A stretch of 9,500 nucleotides of DNA from SG8-41 sp035620515. Its GTDB lineage: Bacteria > Pseudomonadota > Gammaproteobacteria > Burkholderiales > SG8-41. Position 1 is the stretch's first letter. The number at the start of each line of letters is the position of its first letter. Made by a program: the position numbers and the translations under genes. The DNA lies in the NCBI GenBank assembly GCA_035620515.1, contig DASPGR010000105.1, positions 1 to 9,500 of the forward strand, read 5' to 3'. The notes beneath the pieces were generated by a model that was not told the DNA's origin, did no database searches, and saw only the letters and a list, made by a program, of their open reading frames with translations. This document shows, one piece after another, positions 1-6,794 of the stretch.

Positions 1-1
1 G

Positions 2-934
2 GTGTTGCCGAACCGCATCACGTTGCGCAACTTCACGGCACAGCTCGAGCTGCGCGGCGGCCGGCTGCGCGCCGCACCGGTCAGTTTTGTGGCCGGTGGC
101 GGCGAGGCAAGCGCTGAACTGGTGCTGGATGCCTCCGGCGATGCGGCGAGCTGGAGCGCCCGCGTGGACGCACATCGCATCGTGCTCGGCGATCTCCTCG
201 CGCCGACCTCGCTCGGGGACAAGATCAAGGGAGGATCGGCAGACATCGACGTCAAGATCTCGTCCCGCGGCCACTCGCCACACGAGTGGGCGGCAGGTCT
301 CAGCGGCAACGTTGGCGTCACGGTAGGGGACGCGCGGATCAGGGCGCGCGAGATCAACTATGGCGGCGATGTGGTGACCAGGCTCGCGGAAGCCATCAAC
401 CCTTTCCGAAAGACGGACCCTGAGGTCCGCCTGCAATGCCTGGTGATGCGACTGCCGATTTCCGCAGGCATCGCGCGCAGCGACCGTGGCGTGGGAGCGG
501 AGACCGACAAGATGAGCGTGCTGTCGAGCGGCACCGTCGACCTCGGCAAAGAGGTGCTGGACGTGAATTTTCGCCCGCGGGTGAAGGAGGGCATCGGCCT
601 CGGCGGCGCACAGCTGGCGAAGCTGGTGCGAGTGACGGGGCCCATTGCGGATCCGAAGCTGGGTCTGGACGTCGGGGGCGTCGTGGGCACGACGGCCTCG
701 ATCGCGGCCGGTCTGGCGACGGGCGGATTGTCGCTGCTGGGCGAGAAGCTTTTCACTACGGCGACCGCGGAGAATGCCTGCAAGGTCGCGCTCGAACCGG
801 CGGGGACGCAGCCGACTCGCTCTACCCCGGGCCCCGAACGCGCGGAGGAGCCTCCTGCGAGCGGAGCGCCCGCAAGGGCGCCGGCGGAAACGAAAAAATC
901 TCCCGGGTTCTTCGAACGGCTGTTTGGAAACTAG
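2..934 (+). CDS. AsmA-family protein, 3' part (5' end outside window)
   Basis: This is the C-terminal 310 residues of an AsmA-like protein. The family is large, envelope-associated and anchored in the inner membrane, with a periplasmic beta-rich part linked to outer-membrane biogenesis and lipid transport. The frame is open right at the window edge. The apparent GTG at base 2 is probably internal, because no N-terminal membrane segment is present. The body shows typical AsmA C-terminal patterning: alternating hydrophobic strands, a stretch around residues 205-225 reading roughly LAKLVRVTGPIADPKLGLD, and a Gly/Ala-rich hydrophobic segment around 226-247. It has an ENACKVAL motif near residue 260, then a Pro/Ala/Glu-rich linker and a short GFFERLFGN tail. 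The stop is TAG at 932-934. The next gene is another AsmA-family member on the same strand. The family call is fairly sure; the specific substrate is unknown. Confidence 0.8.
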   Translation: MLPNRITLRNFTAQLELRGGRLRAAPVSFVAGGGEASAELVLDASGDAASWSARVDAHRIVLGDLLAPTSLGDKIKGGSADIDVKISSRGHSPHEWAAGLSGNVGVTVGDARIRAREINYGGDVVTRLAEAINPFRKTDPEVRLQCLVMRLPISAGIARSDRGVGAETDKMSVLSSGTVDLGKEVLDVNFRPRVKEGIGLGGAQLAKLVRVTGPIADPKLGLDVGGVVGTTASIAAGLATGGLSLLGEKLFTTATAENACKVALEPAGTQPTRSTPGPERAEEPPASGAPARAPAETKKSPGFFERLFGN

Positions 935-957
935 GCCAGCATGGTATTGCTCACTTC

Positions 958-1006
958 AGCGGTCACCACCGCTTGATTTCGCGACGATGTCGTGCACTGG
1001 CGACAT
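958..1006 (+). terminator. Two short hairpins after the first AsmA gene, possible weak terminator
   Basis: Two perfect 6-bp inverted repeats follow the stop codon of the first AsmA gene. AGCGGT at 958-963 pairs with ACCGCT at 968-973 over a 4-nt loop and is followed by TGATTTC. ATGTCG at 987-992 pairs with CGACAT at 1001-1006 over an 8-nt loop. Neither has a proper U-tract, so an intrinsic terminator is only a possibility. They may be chance structure in GC-rich spacer DNA. Confidence 0.2.
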
Positions 1007-1032
1007 GACGAACGGTGAAGTCAAAGCCGGCG

Positions 1033-1061
1033 TTGCTGCGGCGTCAGGCACGCCTTAAACT
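1033..1061 (+). promoter_or_regulatory. Candidate sigma70-like promoter for the second AsmA gene
   Basis: TTGCTG at 1033-1038 and TAAACT at 1056-1061 are separated by 17 nt, the ideal spacing for a housekeeping promoter. Each box matches the consensus only partly (TTG kept; T-A-x-A-x-T kept). It lies in the 190-bp spacer, about 63 bp upstream of the ATG at 1125. Between them is a small inverted repeat (GGACGG at 1074-1079, CCGTCC at 1095-1100). The rest of the 935-1124 spacer shows no gene. Confidence 0.25.
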
Positions 1062-1124
1062 CTTTCCCTGGGCGGACGGCAGGTCTATCGCGCACCGTCC
1101 TGCATCGTCCCGGAGCACCCCGAC

Positions 1125-3446
1125 ATGAAAGTCATCAAATACGTCCTGATCGCATTCGGTGTCCTCGTCGTGCTCGTGATCGGCGTCGTCGCCTACGTCG
1201 CCGCGACGTTCGATCCCAACCAGTACAAGCCGCAGATCGTGAAAGCGGTCAAGGACAAGACGCAGCGGACGTTGAGGCTCGACGGAGACATCAGGCTCTC
1301 GTTCTGGCCGAGCATCGGCGCGAAGGTGGGCAAGGCCGCGCTCTCGGAGCGCGGCAGTGACAAGGAGTTCGCCGCGATCGAAGAGGTGCGCGTTGCCGTG
1401 AAACTCGTTCCGCTCCTCTCGAAGCAGGTCGTGGTGGATACGGTGGTCGTGAAGGGCCTTCGGGCGAGTTTTGTGAAGAGGCGCGACGGCACGACCAATA
1501 TCGACGATCTCGTTGGCGCGCCGCCACCGGCGAAGGAGAGCGGACCGGCGCGCGGGGGAGGAGAGGCGGACGTCAAGGTGGACATCGCGAAAGTCGAGGT
1601 GAGCGATTCGGCGATTCAGTACGCCGACGAGGCAACCGGCGCGAAATACGCGCTCTCCAAGCTCAACCTCGAGACAGGCCGTATCGCTCCTGGCGTTCCC
1701 ACCGATGTCGCGCTCTCGGTTCACGCGCGGGGGGACAAGCCGAAGCTCGACCTCCAGACCTCCCTCAAGACGAGGCTTACGTTCGATCCGCGCGAGCAGC
1801 GCGTTGCCCTGGAGGGGCTCGACCTCGATGCAAAGGGTGACGCGGCAGAGTTCAAGGGATTGACCGCGAGCGCGAAGGGCAACATCGATGTGCGCGGCGC
1901 GTCGAAGGAGCTTACGGCTTCCAAGCTCGTGGTGTCGGTGACGGGTAAACAGGCGGGGGGCGACCTGAAAGTCAGTCTCCAGGCGCCCACGCTGGCGATC
2001 ACCAAGCAGAAGGTGAGCGGCGAGCGCATGACGCTCGAGGCCGCGTTGAGCGACGCCAGGATGAAGCTCAACGCCCGCGCGGACATCCCGGACCTCCAGG
2101 GCGACGCCAAGGCCTTCAAGGCTTCCCAGGTCACCGCGCTGATGGATTTGCAGCAGCAGGACATGGTGGTCAAGGCAAAACTCGCGAGCCCGGTCACAGG
2201 CAGCGTGGAAGCGCAGCGGGTCGAGCTTCCGAAGCTCAACGCGAGCCTCAATATCAAGGATCCCAGTCTGCCGAAGAGCCCGATCGAGGCGACGGTCACG
2301 GGGACGGCGATGATGGATTTTGCGAAGCAGGTCGCGAGCCTCGTGTTCAAGACCCGCGTCGACGAGAGCAACATCGACGGCCGAATAGGCCTCGCGAAGT
2401 TCGCGCCGCCTGCCTATACCTTTGACATCAACGTGGACAAGCTTGACGCCGACCGCTACGTCCCAAAGGGCGATGGCAAGACGACTCAGGCATCCAAACC
2501 TGCACCGGGAAGCGGGGGCAAGGGAGCCGAGCAGCCGCTCGATTTCTCCGCGCTGAAGGGGCTCAACGCTAACGGCAGTGTCAAGATCGGTCAGCTGAAG
2601 GCCGCCAACGTCAAGGCCTCGAACGTGCGCATCGACGTCAAGGCCGCCAACGGGCAGCTCGACGTGAGTCCGCTCAGCGCGAATCTTTACAAGGGCTCGC
2701 TCAACGGCGCGATGTCCATACAGGCCGCCCAGACACCGGTCATCTCGGTCAAGCAGACGCTCTCTGGCGTCGATATCGGGCCCCTGCTGAAGGATGCCGC
2801 GGAATTCGATACGCTCGAGGGCCGGGGCAATGTCACGCTCGACGTCAGCGGGCGGGGCGGCACCGTTTCCGCCCTCAAGAAGGCGCTCAATGGAACGGCA
2901 GCGATCAGGTTGACCGACGGCGCGATCAAGGGCATCGATATTGCGGCCACGCTGCGCGACGTGAAATCCAAGCTCGGGGCCTTGAGAGGCCAGCATACGC
3001 AGAGCGCCAGCGGCTCGCAGAAGACCGATTTCAGCGAGCTCACGGGCACCTTCAACATCAAGAACGGCGTCGCGCGCAACAACGATCTTCAGGGCAAGTC
3101 GCCGCTGCTGCGCTTGTCCGGGGAAGGTGAAGTCGACATCGGCCAGGAGCTGCTCAACTATCTGGTGAAGGCCTCGGTTGTTGCGACATCCAAGGGCCAG
3201 GGCGGCCGCGACGTCTCCGATCTCACCGGCATCACGGTCCCGGTGCGACTAACAGGGAGCTTCGCGAAGCCTTCCTACAGCATCGACTTCAGCGGCGTAG
3301 CGGGCGACCTTGCAAAGCGCGAAATCCAGCGGCAGCTCGAGCGGCAGCTGGGTGGGGGCACCGCCCCGAAGGAAGGTGCCGCGCCCTCCAGCCCGAGCGG
3401 CGGCGGGAGCCTGAAGGATCAGCTAAAGGGCCTGCTCGGCCGTTAA
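1125..3446 (+). CDS. AsmA-family protein, complete
   Basis: A 773-residue AsmA-family envelope protein. Residues 4-27 form one N-terminal membrane helix (VIKYVLIAFGVLVVLVIGVV), followed by the typical AsmA start: a FDPNQYKPQIVKAVKDKTQR segment, then LDGDIRLSFWPSIGAKVG. The rest is a long, beta-rich periplasmic region with a Lys/Pro/Gly-rich break near residues 446-467. The C-terminal AsmA domain (about 550-735) contains LNGTAAIRLTDGAIKGIDIA, a segment on ligand-independent strands ending VPVRLTGSFAKPSYSIDF, and a charged tail ending LKDQLKGLLGR. The ATG at 1125 has GGAG at 1112-1115, 9 nt upstream. The first AsmA gene precedes it and mutY follows after a 32-nt gap, so these may be co-transcribed. 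The expected role is inner-membrane-anchored support of outer-membrane lipid or protein homeostasis; the exact substrate cannot be read from the sequence. Confidence 0.88.
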   Translation: MKVIKYVLIAFGVLVVLVIGVVAYVAATFDPNQYKPQIVKAVKDKTQRTLRLDGDIRLSFWPSIGAKVGKAALSERGSDKEFAAIEEVRVAVKLVPLLSKQVVVDTVVVKGLRASFVKRRDGTTNIDDLVGAPPPAKESGPARGGGEADVKVDIAKVEVSDSAIQYADEATGAKYALSKLNLETGRIAPGVPTDVALSVHARGDKPKLDLQTSLKTRLTFDPREQRVALEGLDLDAKGDAAEFKGLTASAKGNIDVRGASKELTASKLVVSVTGKQAGGDLKVSLQAPTLAITKQKVSGERMTLEAALSDARMKLNARADIPDLQGDAKAFKASQVTALMDLQQQDMVVKAKLASPVTGSVEAQRVELPKLNASLNIKDPSLPKSPIEATVTGTAMMDFAKQVASLVFKTRVDESNIDGRIGLAKFAPPAYTFDINVDKLDADRYVPKGDGKTTQASKPAPGSGGKGAEQPLDFSALKGLNANGSVKIGQLKAANVKASNVRIDVKAANGQLDVSPLSANLYKGSLNGAMSIQAAQTPVISVKQTLSGVDIGPLLKDAAEFDTLEGRGNVTLDVSGRGGTVSALKKALNGTAAIRLTDGAIKGIDIAATLRDVKSKLGALRGQHTQSASGSQKTDFSELTGTFNIKNGVARNNDLQGKSPLLRLSGEGEVDIGQELLNYLVKASVVATSKGQGGRDVSDLTGITVPVRLTGSFAKPSYSIDFSGVAGDLAKREIQRQLERQLGGGTAPKEGAAPSSPSGGGSLKDQLKGLLGR

Positions 3447-3478
3447 CGGCCGCGACCGGTGACGCTGTGCGGCGAACG

Positions 3479-4552
3479 ATGACGAGCTTCGCCGCCAGGA
3501 TCGTCGCGTGGCAGAAGGAGCACGGGCGCCATGACCTGCCCTGGCAGGGGACTCGCGATCCGTACCGCATCTGGCTCGCGGAGATCATGCTGCAGCAGAC
3601 CCAGGTTGCGACCGTCATTCCCTACTACCTGCGGTTTCTCTCGCATTTCCCGACGATCGGCGCGCTCGCAGCCGCTCCGCTCGACGAAGTGCTGCGCCTC
3701 TGGAGCGGGCTCGGCTACTACGCGCGTGCGCGGAACCTGCATCGCGCCGCACAGGCCGTCGTGGGTGAGCATGGCGGGCGCTTTCCGGGCCGGCTCGAGG
3801 AGGTCTCCGCGCTGCCCGGAGTCGGGCGGTCAACCGCTGCCGCAGTCAGCGTCTTTGCGTTTGGCGCGCGGGAGGCGATTCTCGACGGCAACGTCAAGCG
3901 GGTCCTGGCGCGCTATCGCGGGGTAAAAGGCTTTCCGGGCGACAGGCCGGTTGCCGACCGTCTGTGGCGCGAGGCGGAGCGGCTGCTGCCGCGACGACAT
4001 GTCCGGACCTATACGCAAGGGTTGATGGACCTTGGCGCGGGAATCTGCACGCGCGCGGTGCCGCGCTGCGCGGCCTGTCCGGTCCATGCCGATTGTGTTG
4101 CCTTTGCGCGCGGCGTCGTCGGGAAGTTGCCGGCGCCGCGGCCGCGCAAGCGCCGGCCGCACAAGCGCACGATCATGCTGGCACTGACATGTGCCGGCGA
4201 GGTCCTGCTCGAAAAGCGTCCGGCCCCGGGTCTTTGGGGCGGAATGTGGTGCCTGCCCGAGATTGGCCGCAATGCCGATCTGGAGGCCCATTGCCTCCAG
4301 CACTTCGGGGCGCACGTGCGCAAGGTCGACAAGCTGCCCACCCTCGGCCACGGTTTCACCCACTTTACCGTCGACATACGGCCTCTTCACGTAACGGTCT
4401 CCGCCCTGGTGCCGCATGCGGCCGAGCCGGGCCACGTCTGGCTCCCGCTCAAGGAAGCGCAGCGCGCCGCGATTCCGGTGCCGGTGCGAAAGATCCTCGC
4501 CCAGCTTGAGGCTCACGGGTTTAGAGCCCGAAACCTGGAATCCGGAACATGA
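3479..4552 (+). CDS. mutY: A/G-specific adenine DNA glycosylase MutY
   Basis: A base-excision repair glycosylase that removes adenine mispaired with 8-oxoguanine, so preventing G:C to T:A changes. Numbered from the ATG at 3479 (357 aa), it shows DLPW near residue 19, AEIMLQQTQV with the catalytic Glu at residue 35, and a helix-hairpin-helix motif LPGVGRSTAAA. ILDGNVKRVLAR carries the conserved catalytic Asp. The four-cysteine 4Fe-4S ligand set has spacing C-x6-C-x2-C-x5-C (CTRAVPRCAACPVHADC). The C-terminal NUDIX-like 8-oxoG recognition domain contains GHGFTHF. An in-frame GTG at 3467 would add four residues; the ATG was preferred because family members start with a short lead into the FAxxxxxW segment. 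No strong ribosome binding site is visible for either start. The gene is intact, with all key residues present. Confidence 0.95.
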   Translation: MTSFAARIVAWQKEHGRHDLPWQGTRDPYRIWLAEIMLQQTQVATVIPYYLRFLSHFPTIGALAAAPLDEVLRLWSGLGYYARARNLHRAAQAVVGEHGGRFPGRLEEVSALPGVGRSTAAAVSVFAFGAREAILDGNVKRVLARYRGVKGFPGDRPVADRLWREAERLLPRRHVRTYTQGLMDLGAGICTRAVPRCAACPVHADCVAFARGVVGKLPAPRPRKRRPHKRTIMLALTCAGEVLLEKRPAPGLWGGMWCLPEIGRNADLEAHCLQHFGAHVRKVDKLPTLGHGFTHFTVDIRPLHVTVSALVPHAAEPGHVWLPLKEAQRAAIPVPVRKILAQLEAHGFRARNLESGT

Positions 4553-4557
4553 ATTGA

Positions 4558-5145
4558 ATGAAGCGCTGGCTCTTCTTCATCTTGGTGCTCGCCGCGGCTT
4601 GGTACTGGTGGCCGCACGGGCAGATCGCTCGGGAACCCGGCGCGCTGTCTTCCGGGGCGCCATTGCAGACGGCCGTAGACGGCACGGTGCCTACCCTCGT
4701 GAAAGCCGGCTATCAGATCCAAGCCCTTGCGCGGTTCGAGCTCGAAGCGCGGGTGCTCGGCGTCGAGCACTATCGTTTTGATCGCGGCGCGGAACTGTCG
4801 CCCGTTGATCTCGCCCTGGGCTGGGGCCGAATGTCCGACAGCGCAGTGCTCGACCGCATCACGATCAGCCAGGGCGGGCGGGCCTATTTCTGGCGCGCGC
4901 CGCAGTATCCGATCCCGCGGCAGGAGATCGAAACTTCGAGCGCCAATATGCATCTGGTGCCGGCGAACGAGGCGGTGGCGCGCCGGTTGGCGGACGTGCG
5001 TCGCGGCCACGTGGTGCGGTTAGGGGGCTACCTCATCGAAGCGCGGGCCGCCGACGGCTGGCGCTGGCGGAGCTCGCTAACGCGTACCGACACGGGAAAC
5101 GGGGCCTGCGAGCTCATCTGGGTGGAGCGCCTTGAGCTGCGCTGA
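4558..5145 (+). CDS. Membrane-anchored conserved protein of unknown function
   Basis: A 195-residue protein whose first 18 residues (MKRWLFFILVLAAAWYWW) form a hydrophobic anchor or uncleaved signal. The remainder should lie in the periplasm. The mature part has no known catalytic motif. Visible landmarks are GYQIQALARFELEARVLG (about 51-68), FDRGAELSPVDLALGWGRMS (about 74-93), a YFWRAPQYPIPRQEIETSSA segment, NMHLVP, and a C-terminal DTGNGACELIWVERLE. From memory these blocks resemble an unnamed family common in proteobacteria, but no function is assigned to it. The ATG lies 5 nt after the mutY stop, and GGAA at 4544-4547 inside the end of mutY could serve as its ribosome binding site, so translation may be coupled to mutY. 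Its last 32 bp overlap the 3' end of the convergent exporter gene. Confidence 0.75.
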   Translation: MKRWLFFILVLAAAWYWWPHGQIAREPGALSSGAPLQTAVDGTVPTLVKAGYQIQALARFELEARVLGVEHYRFDRGAELSPVDLALGWGRMSDSAVLDRITISQGGRAYFWRAPQYPIPRQEIETSSANMHLVPANEAVARRLADVRRGHVVRLGGYLIEARAADGWRWRSSLTRTDTGNGACELIWVERLELR

Positions 5146-6229
5146 CGTGACCGGTCGCGGCGCGGCGCTCGTACCACGACTCGCTGGCGTTGACCATGCG
5201 GACCACGGTCAGCATGACGGGCACTTCGATCAATACGCCCACCACGGTGGCAAGCGCTGCCCCCGAGTTGAACCCGAAGAGGCTGATCGCGACCGCAACG
5301 GCCAGCTCAAAGAAGTTGCTGGCGCCGATCAGGGCTGACGGTCCCGCGACGCAATGCGCAACGCCCAGGCGGCGGTTCAGCAGATACGCGAGCCCGGAAT
5401 TGAAGTAGACCTGGATCACGATCGGCACCGCCAGCATGACGATGATGAGCGGCTGCCGCAGGACCTGCTCTCCCTGGAAACCGAAGAGGAGGACCAGCGT
5501 GAGCAGGAGCGCCGCGACTCCCCAGGGCTGCAAGCGATCGAGCAGTTGCTGCAGGGCGGCCTTGCCGCGGCGCAGGCGGGCGCGCCGCCAGGCCTGCGCG
5601 ATGATCACTGGAACCACGATGTACAGGACGACCGAGGTCAACAGAGTGTCCCACGGTACCGTGATCGAGGACAGTCCCAGGAGCAGCGCAACGATCGGCG
5701 CGAACGCGAAGATCATGATCGTGTCGTTCAACGCCACCTGGCTCAGCGTGAAATAAGGATCCCCTCGCGCGAGCTGGCTCCAGACGAACACCATTGCCGT
5801 GCACGGCGCGGCGGCGAGCAGGATCAGCCCGGCGACGTAGCTGTCGAGCTCCTCGGGAGGCAGCCAGGGTGCAAAGACGTGGCGGATGAATATCCACGCA
5901 AGAAGCGCCATTGAAAACGGCTTCAGCGCCCAGTTGATGAGCAGCGTGACCGCAATTCCGCGCCAGTGCGCGCCCACCTGTTGGATCGCGTGAAAATCAA
6001 TCCGCAGCAGCATTGGAATGATCATGATCCAGATGAGGACGCCGACGGGAACGTTGACGCGGGCGATCTCCATTCCCCCGAGCGCCTTGAAGGGCTCAGG
6101 GAAGTAATGACCCAGGGCAATCCCCAGCACGATGCATAAGGCGACCCAGATGCTGAGATAGCGCTCGAAGAATCCGATTCCGCCGGCGGGGGCCGGCGCC
6201 ATAGCCGCGGTGTTGTGCGCAGCGCTCAT
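5114..6229 (-). CDS. acr3: ACR3-type arsenite efflux permease
   Basis: A 371-residue inner-membrane permease that exports arsenite, As(III). About ten hydrophobic segments are visible, starting at residue 24 (YLSIWVALCIVLGIALG). Key family residues are kept: the conserved cysteine of the fourth membrane helix, C143 in AAAPCTAMVFVW; a glutamate late in the protein, E335 in GVLIEVPVML; and the ACR3 signature GPSALIGASNFFELAVAV (296-313). The ATG overlaps the arsC stop as ATGA (6226-6229), so the two are translationally coupled. The C-terminus runs about 15 residues past the WYERR that I would expect near the end of ACR3 proteins. Nine of those residues plus the stop lie antisense to the end of the convergent gene. 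The transporter itself appears functional. Confidence 0.93.
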   Translation of the reverse strand: MSAAHNTAAMAPAPAGGIGFFERYLSIWVALCIVLGIALGHYFPEPFKALGGMEIARVNVPVGVLIWIMIIPMLLRIDFHAIQQVGAHWRGIAVTLLINWALKPFSMALLAWIFIRHVFAPWLPPEELDSYVAGLILLAAAPCTAMVFVWSQLARGDPYFTLSQVALNDTIMIFAFAPIVALLLGLSSITVPWDTLLTSVVLYIVVPVIIAQAWRRARLRRGKAALQQLLDRLQPWGVAALLLTLVLLFGFQGEQVLRQPLIIVMLAVPIVIQVYFNSGLAYLLNRRLGVAHCVAGPSALIGASNFFELAVAVAISLFGFNSGAALATVVGVLIEVPVMLTVVRMVNASESWYERRAATGHVSAAQGAPPR

Positions 6230-6615
6230 CCGTTCTCCACCGATTGCGCGGCCGCCTGCCCAATTTCATCCAGCTTCTGCTGGAGCCTGACCTTGTCCAG
6301 CGATCTGAGCGGCAGATTCACAAAAATCTTGATCCGGTTCTCGAGTGCCCGGAACGCCTCCCGGAAAGCGAGCATGCGCTGCGTATTGTTGCCCTCGGCT
6401 GCGGCCGGATCGGGAATGCCCCAGTGCGCCGACATGGGCTGGCCGGGCCAGACTGGACAGGCCTCAGCGGCAGCGTGACCGCATACATGGCTTCCGGCAC
6501 TGTAGCCGCGGAATCGCCCAAGGCCCCAGTGGTTTGTAAGGACCTCGCCAAAGATGCTGCGCGCCGAGTTGCCTGTGCACAGAAACAGCACGTTGTAGAT
6601 TCGTTGCTCGCTCAT
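6226..6615 (-). CDS. arsC: Arsenate reductase ArsC, low-molecular-weight phosphatase type, internally shortened
   Basis: Thioredoxin-coupled ArsC enzymes reduce arsenate to arsenite for export. This copy is 129 residues; family members recalled here are about 165-175. Present are the P-loop LCTGNSARS with nucleophile C13, then SAGSH (39-43), two further cysteines C45 and C53 in VCGHAAAEACPVWPGQP, and the general-acid loop GIPDPAA with D69, followed by a normal C-terminal region. In the full-length proteins about 44 residues separate SAGSH from the VCxxAAxExC block, covering helices and a core strand; here the two blocks are directly joined in frame. The start ATG has AGGA at 6623-6626, 7 nt upstream. 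All chemical residues remain but the fold is probably compromised, so activity is doubtful. A sequencing or assembly error is possible but would need to be exactly in frame. Confidence 0.85.
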   Translation of the reverse strand: MSEQRIYNVLFLCTGNSARSIFGEVLTNHWGLGRFRGYSAGSHVCGHAAAEACPVWPGQPMSAHWGIPDPAAAEGNNTQRMLAFREAFRALENRIKIFVNLPLRSLDKVRLQQKLDEIGQAAAQSVENG

Positions 6616-6630
6616 GGAACCGTCCTTTCT

Positions 6631-6732
6631 GGCGGATACGCGCGGGCCTGCCCTGACGAGCAGGCGGAGAATCGAGAGGCGGGTCTCCTGCGCAAGCGCG
6701 CCCGGCGCGCCGACCGCGTGCAGGATTTTCGT
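6631..6732 (-). pseudogene. arsR: arsR remnant, N-terminal fragment of the ArsR repressor
   Basis: Between arsC and the thioredoxin-like gene, the - strand encodes, without a gene call, a segment reading TKILHAVGAPG followed by ALAQETRLSILRLLVRAGP. The latter is the characteristic N-terminal helix pair of ArsR-family arsenite-responsive repressors. Homology then fades after RVSA, and 5 codons later arsC begins. The helix-turn-helix, metal-binding and dimerisation parts are absent (full proteins are about 100-120 residues). The codon where an ATG would be expected is ACG (6732-6730), followed by AAA; no ATG, GTG or TTG occurs in this frame before the arsC ATG. The remnant happens to be in frame with arsC. 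It occupies the usual arsR position at the head of the operon, which supports deletion of the rest of the gene. Confidence 0.75.
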
Positions 6733-6746
6733 GCTGCGAGGAGGAT

Positions 6747-6774
6747 ATCAAAGCGATTGTTACAGGAAGATGAA
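6747..6774 (-). promoter_or_regulatory. Possible promoter of the ars cluster
   Basis: In the 62-bp gap between the thioredoxin-like stop and the arsR remnant, the - strand has TTCATC (6774-6769) and TTTGAT (6752-6747) separated by 16 nt. They are weak matches to -35 and -10 boxes. GATATC at 6744-6749 and AATATC at 6773-6778 are AT-rich elements in an otherwise GC-rich spacer and could be relics of the ArsR operator. This is the only AT-rich stretch upstream of the ars genes. Weak evidence. Confidence 0.25.
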
Positions 6775-6794
6775 TATCGACTGCGGCGTTTGGC

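Noticed and set aside
1044..2996. Long 650-codon open frame antisense to the second AsmA gene
   Set aside because: It is a shadow of a GC-rich gene whose + strand translation has clear AsmA domains. The antisense product is rich in Arg/Leu/Asp/His with no recognisable family.
3467..3478. GTG start for mutY, four codons upstream
   Set aside because: It adds RRT before the ATG with no ribosome binding site and no family support; the ATG at 3479 fits better.
5146..5280. Small + strand open frames antisense to the end of the exporter
   Set aside because: They lie opposite conserved ACR3 coding sequence and have low-complexity composition.
5941..6483. 14-nt direct repeat GCAGCGTGACCGCA at 5941-5954 and 6470-6483, the latter at the arsC deletion junction
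   Set aside because: A shared 14-mer is about what chance predicts in 9.5 kb of GC-rich DNA, and the two copies are in different reading frames; it does not explain the deletion.
6226..6732. ArsR-ArsC fusion protein, since the remnant is in frame with arsC
   Set aside because: No ATG, GTG or TTG occurs in the frame upstream of the arsC ATG, which has its own ribosome binding site (AGGA, 7 nt).
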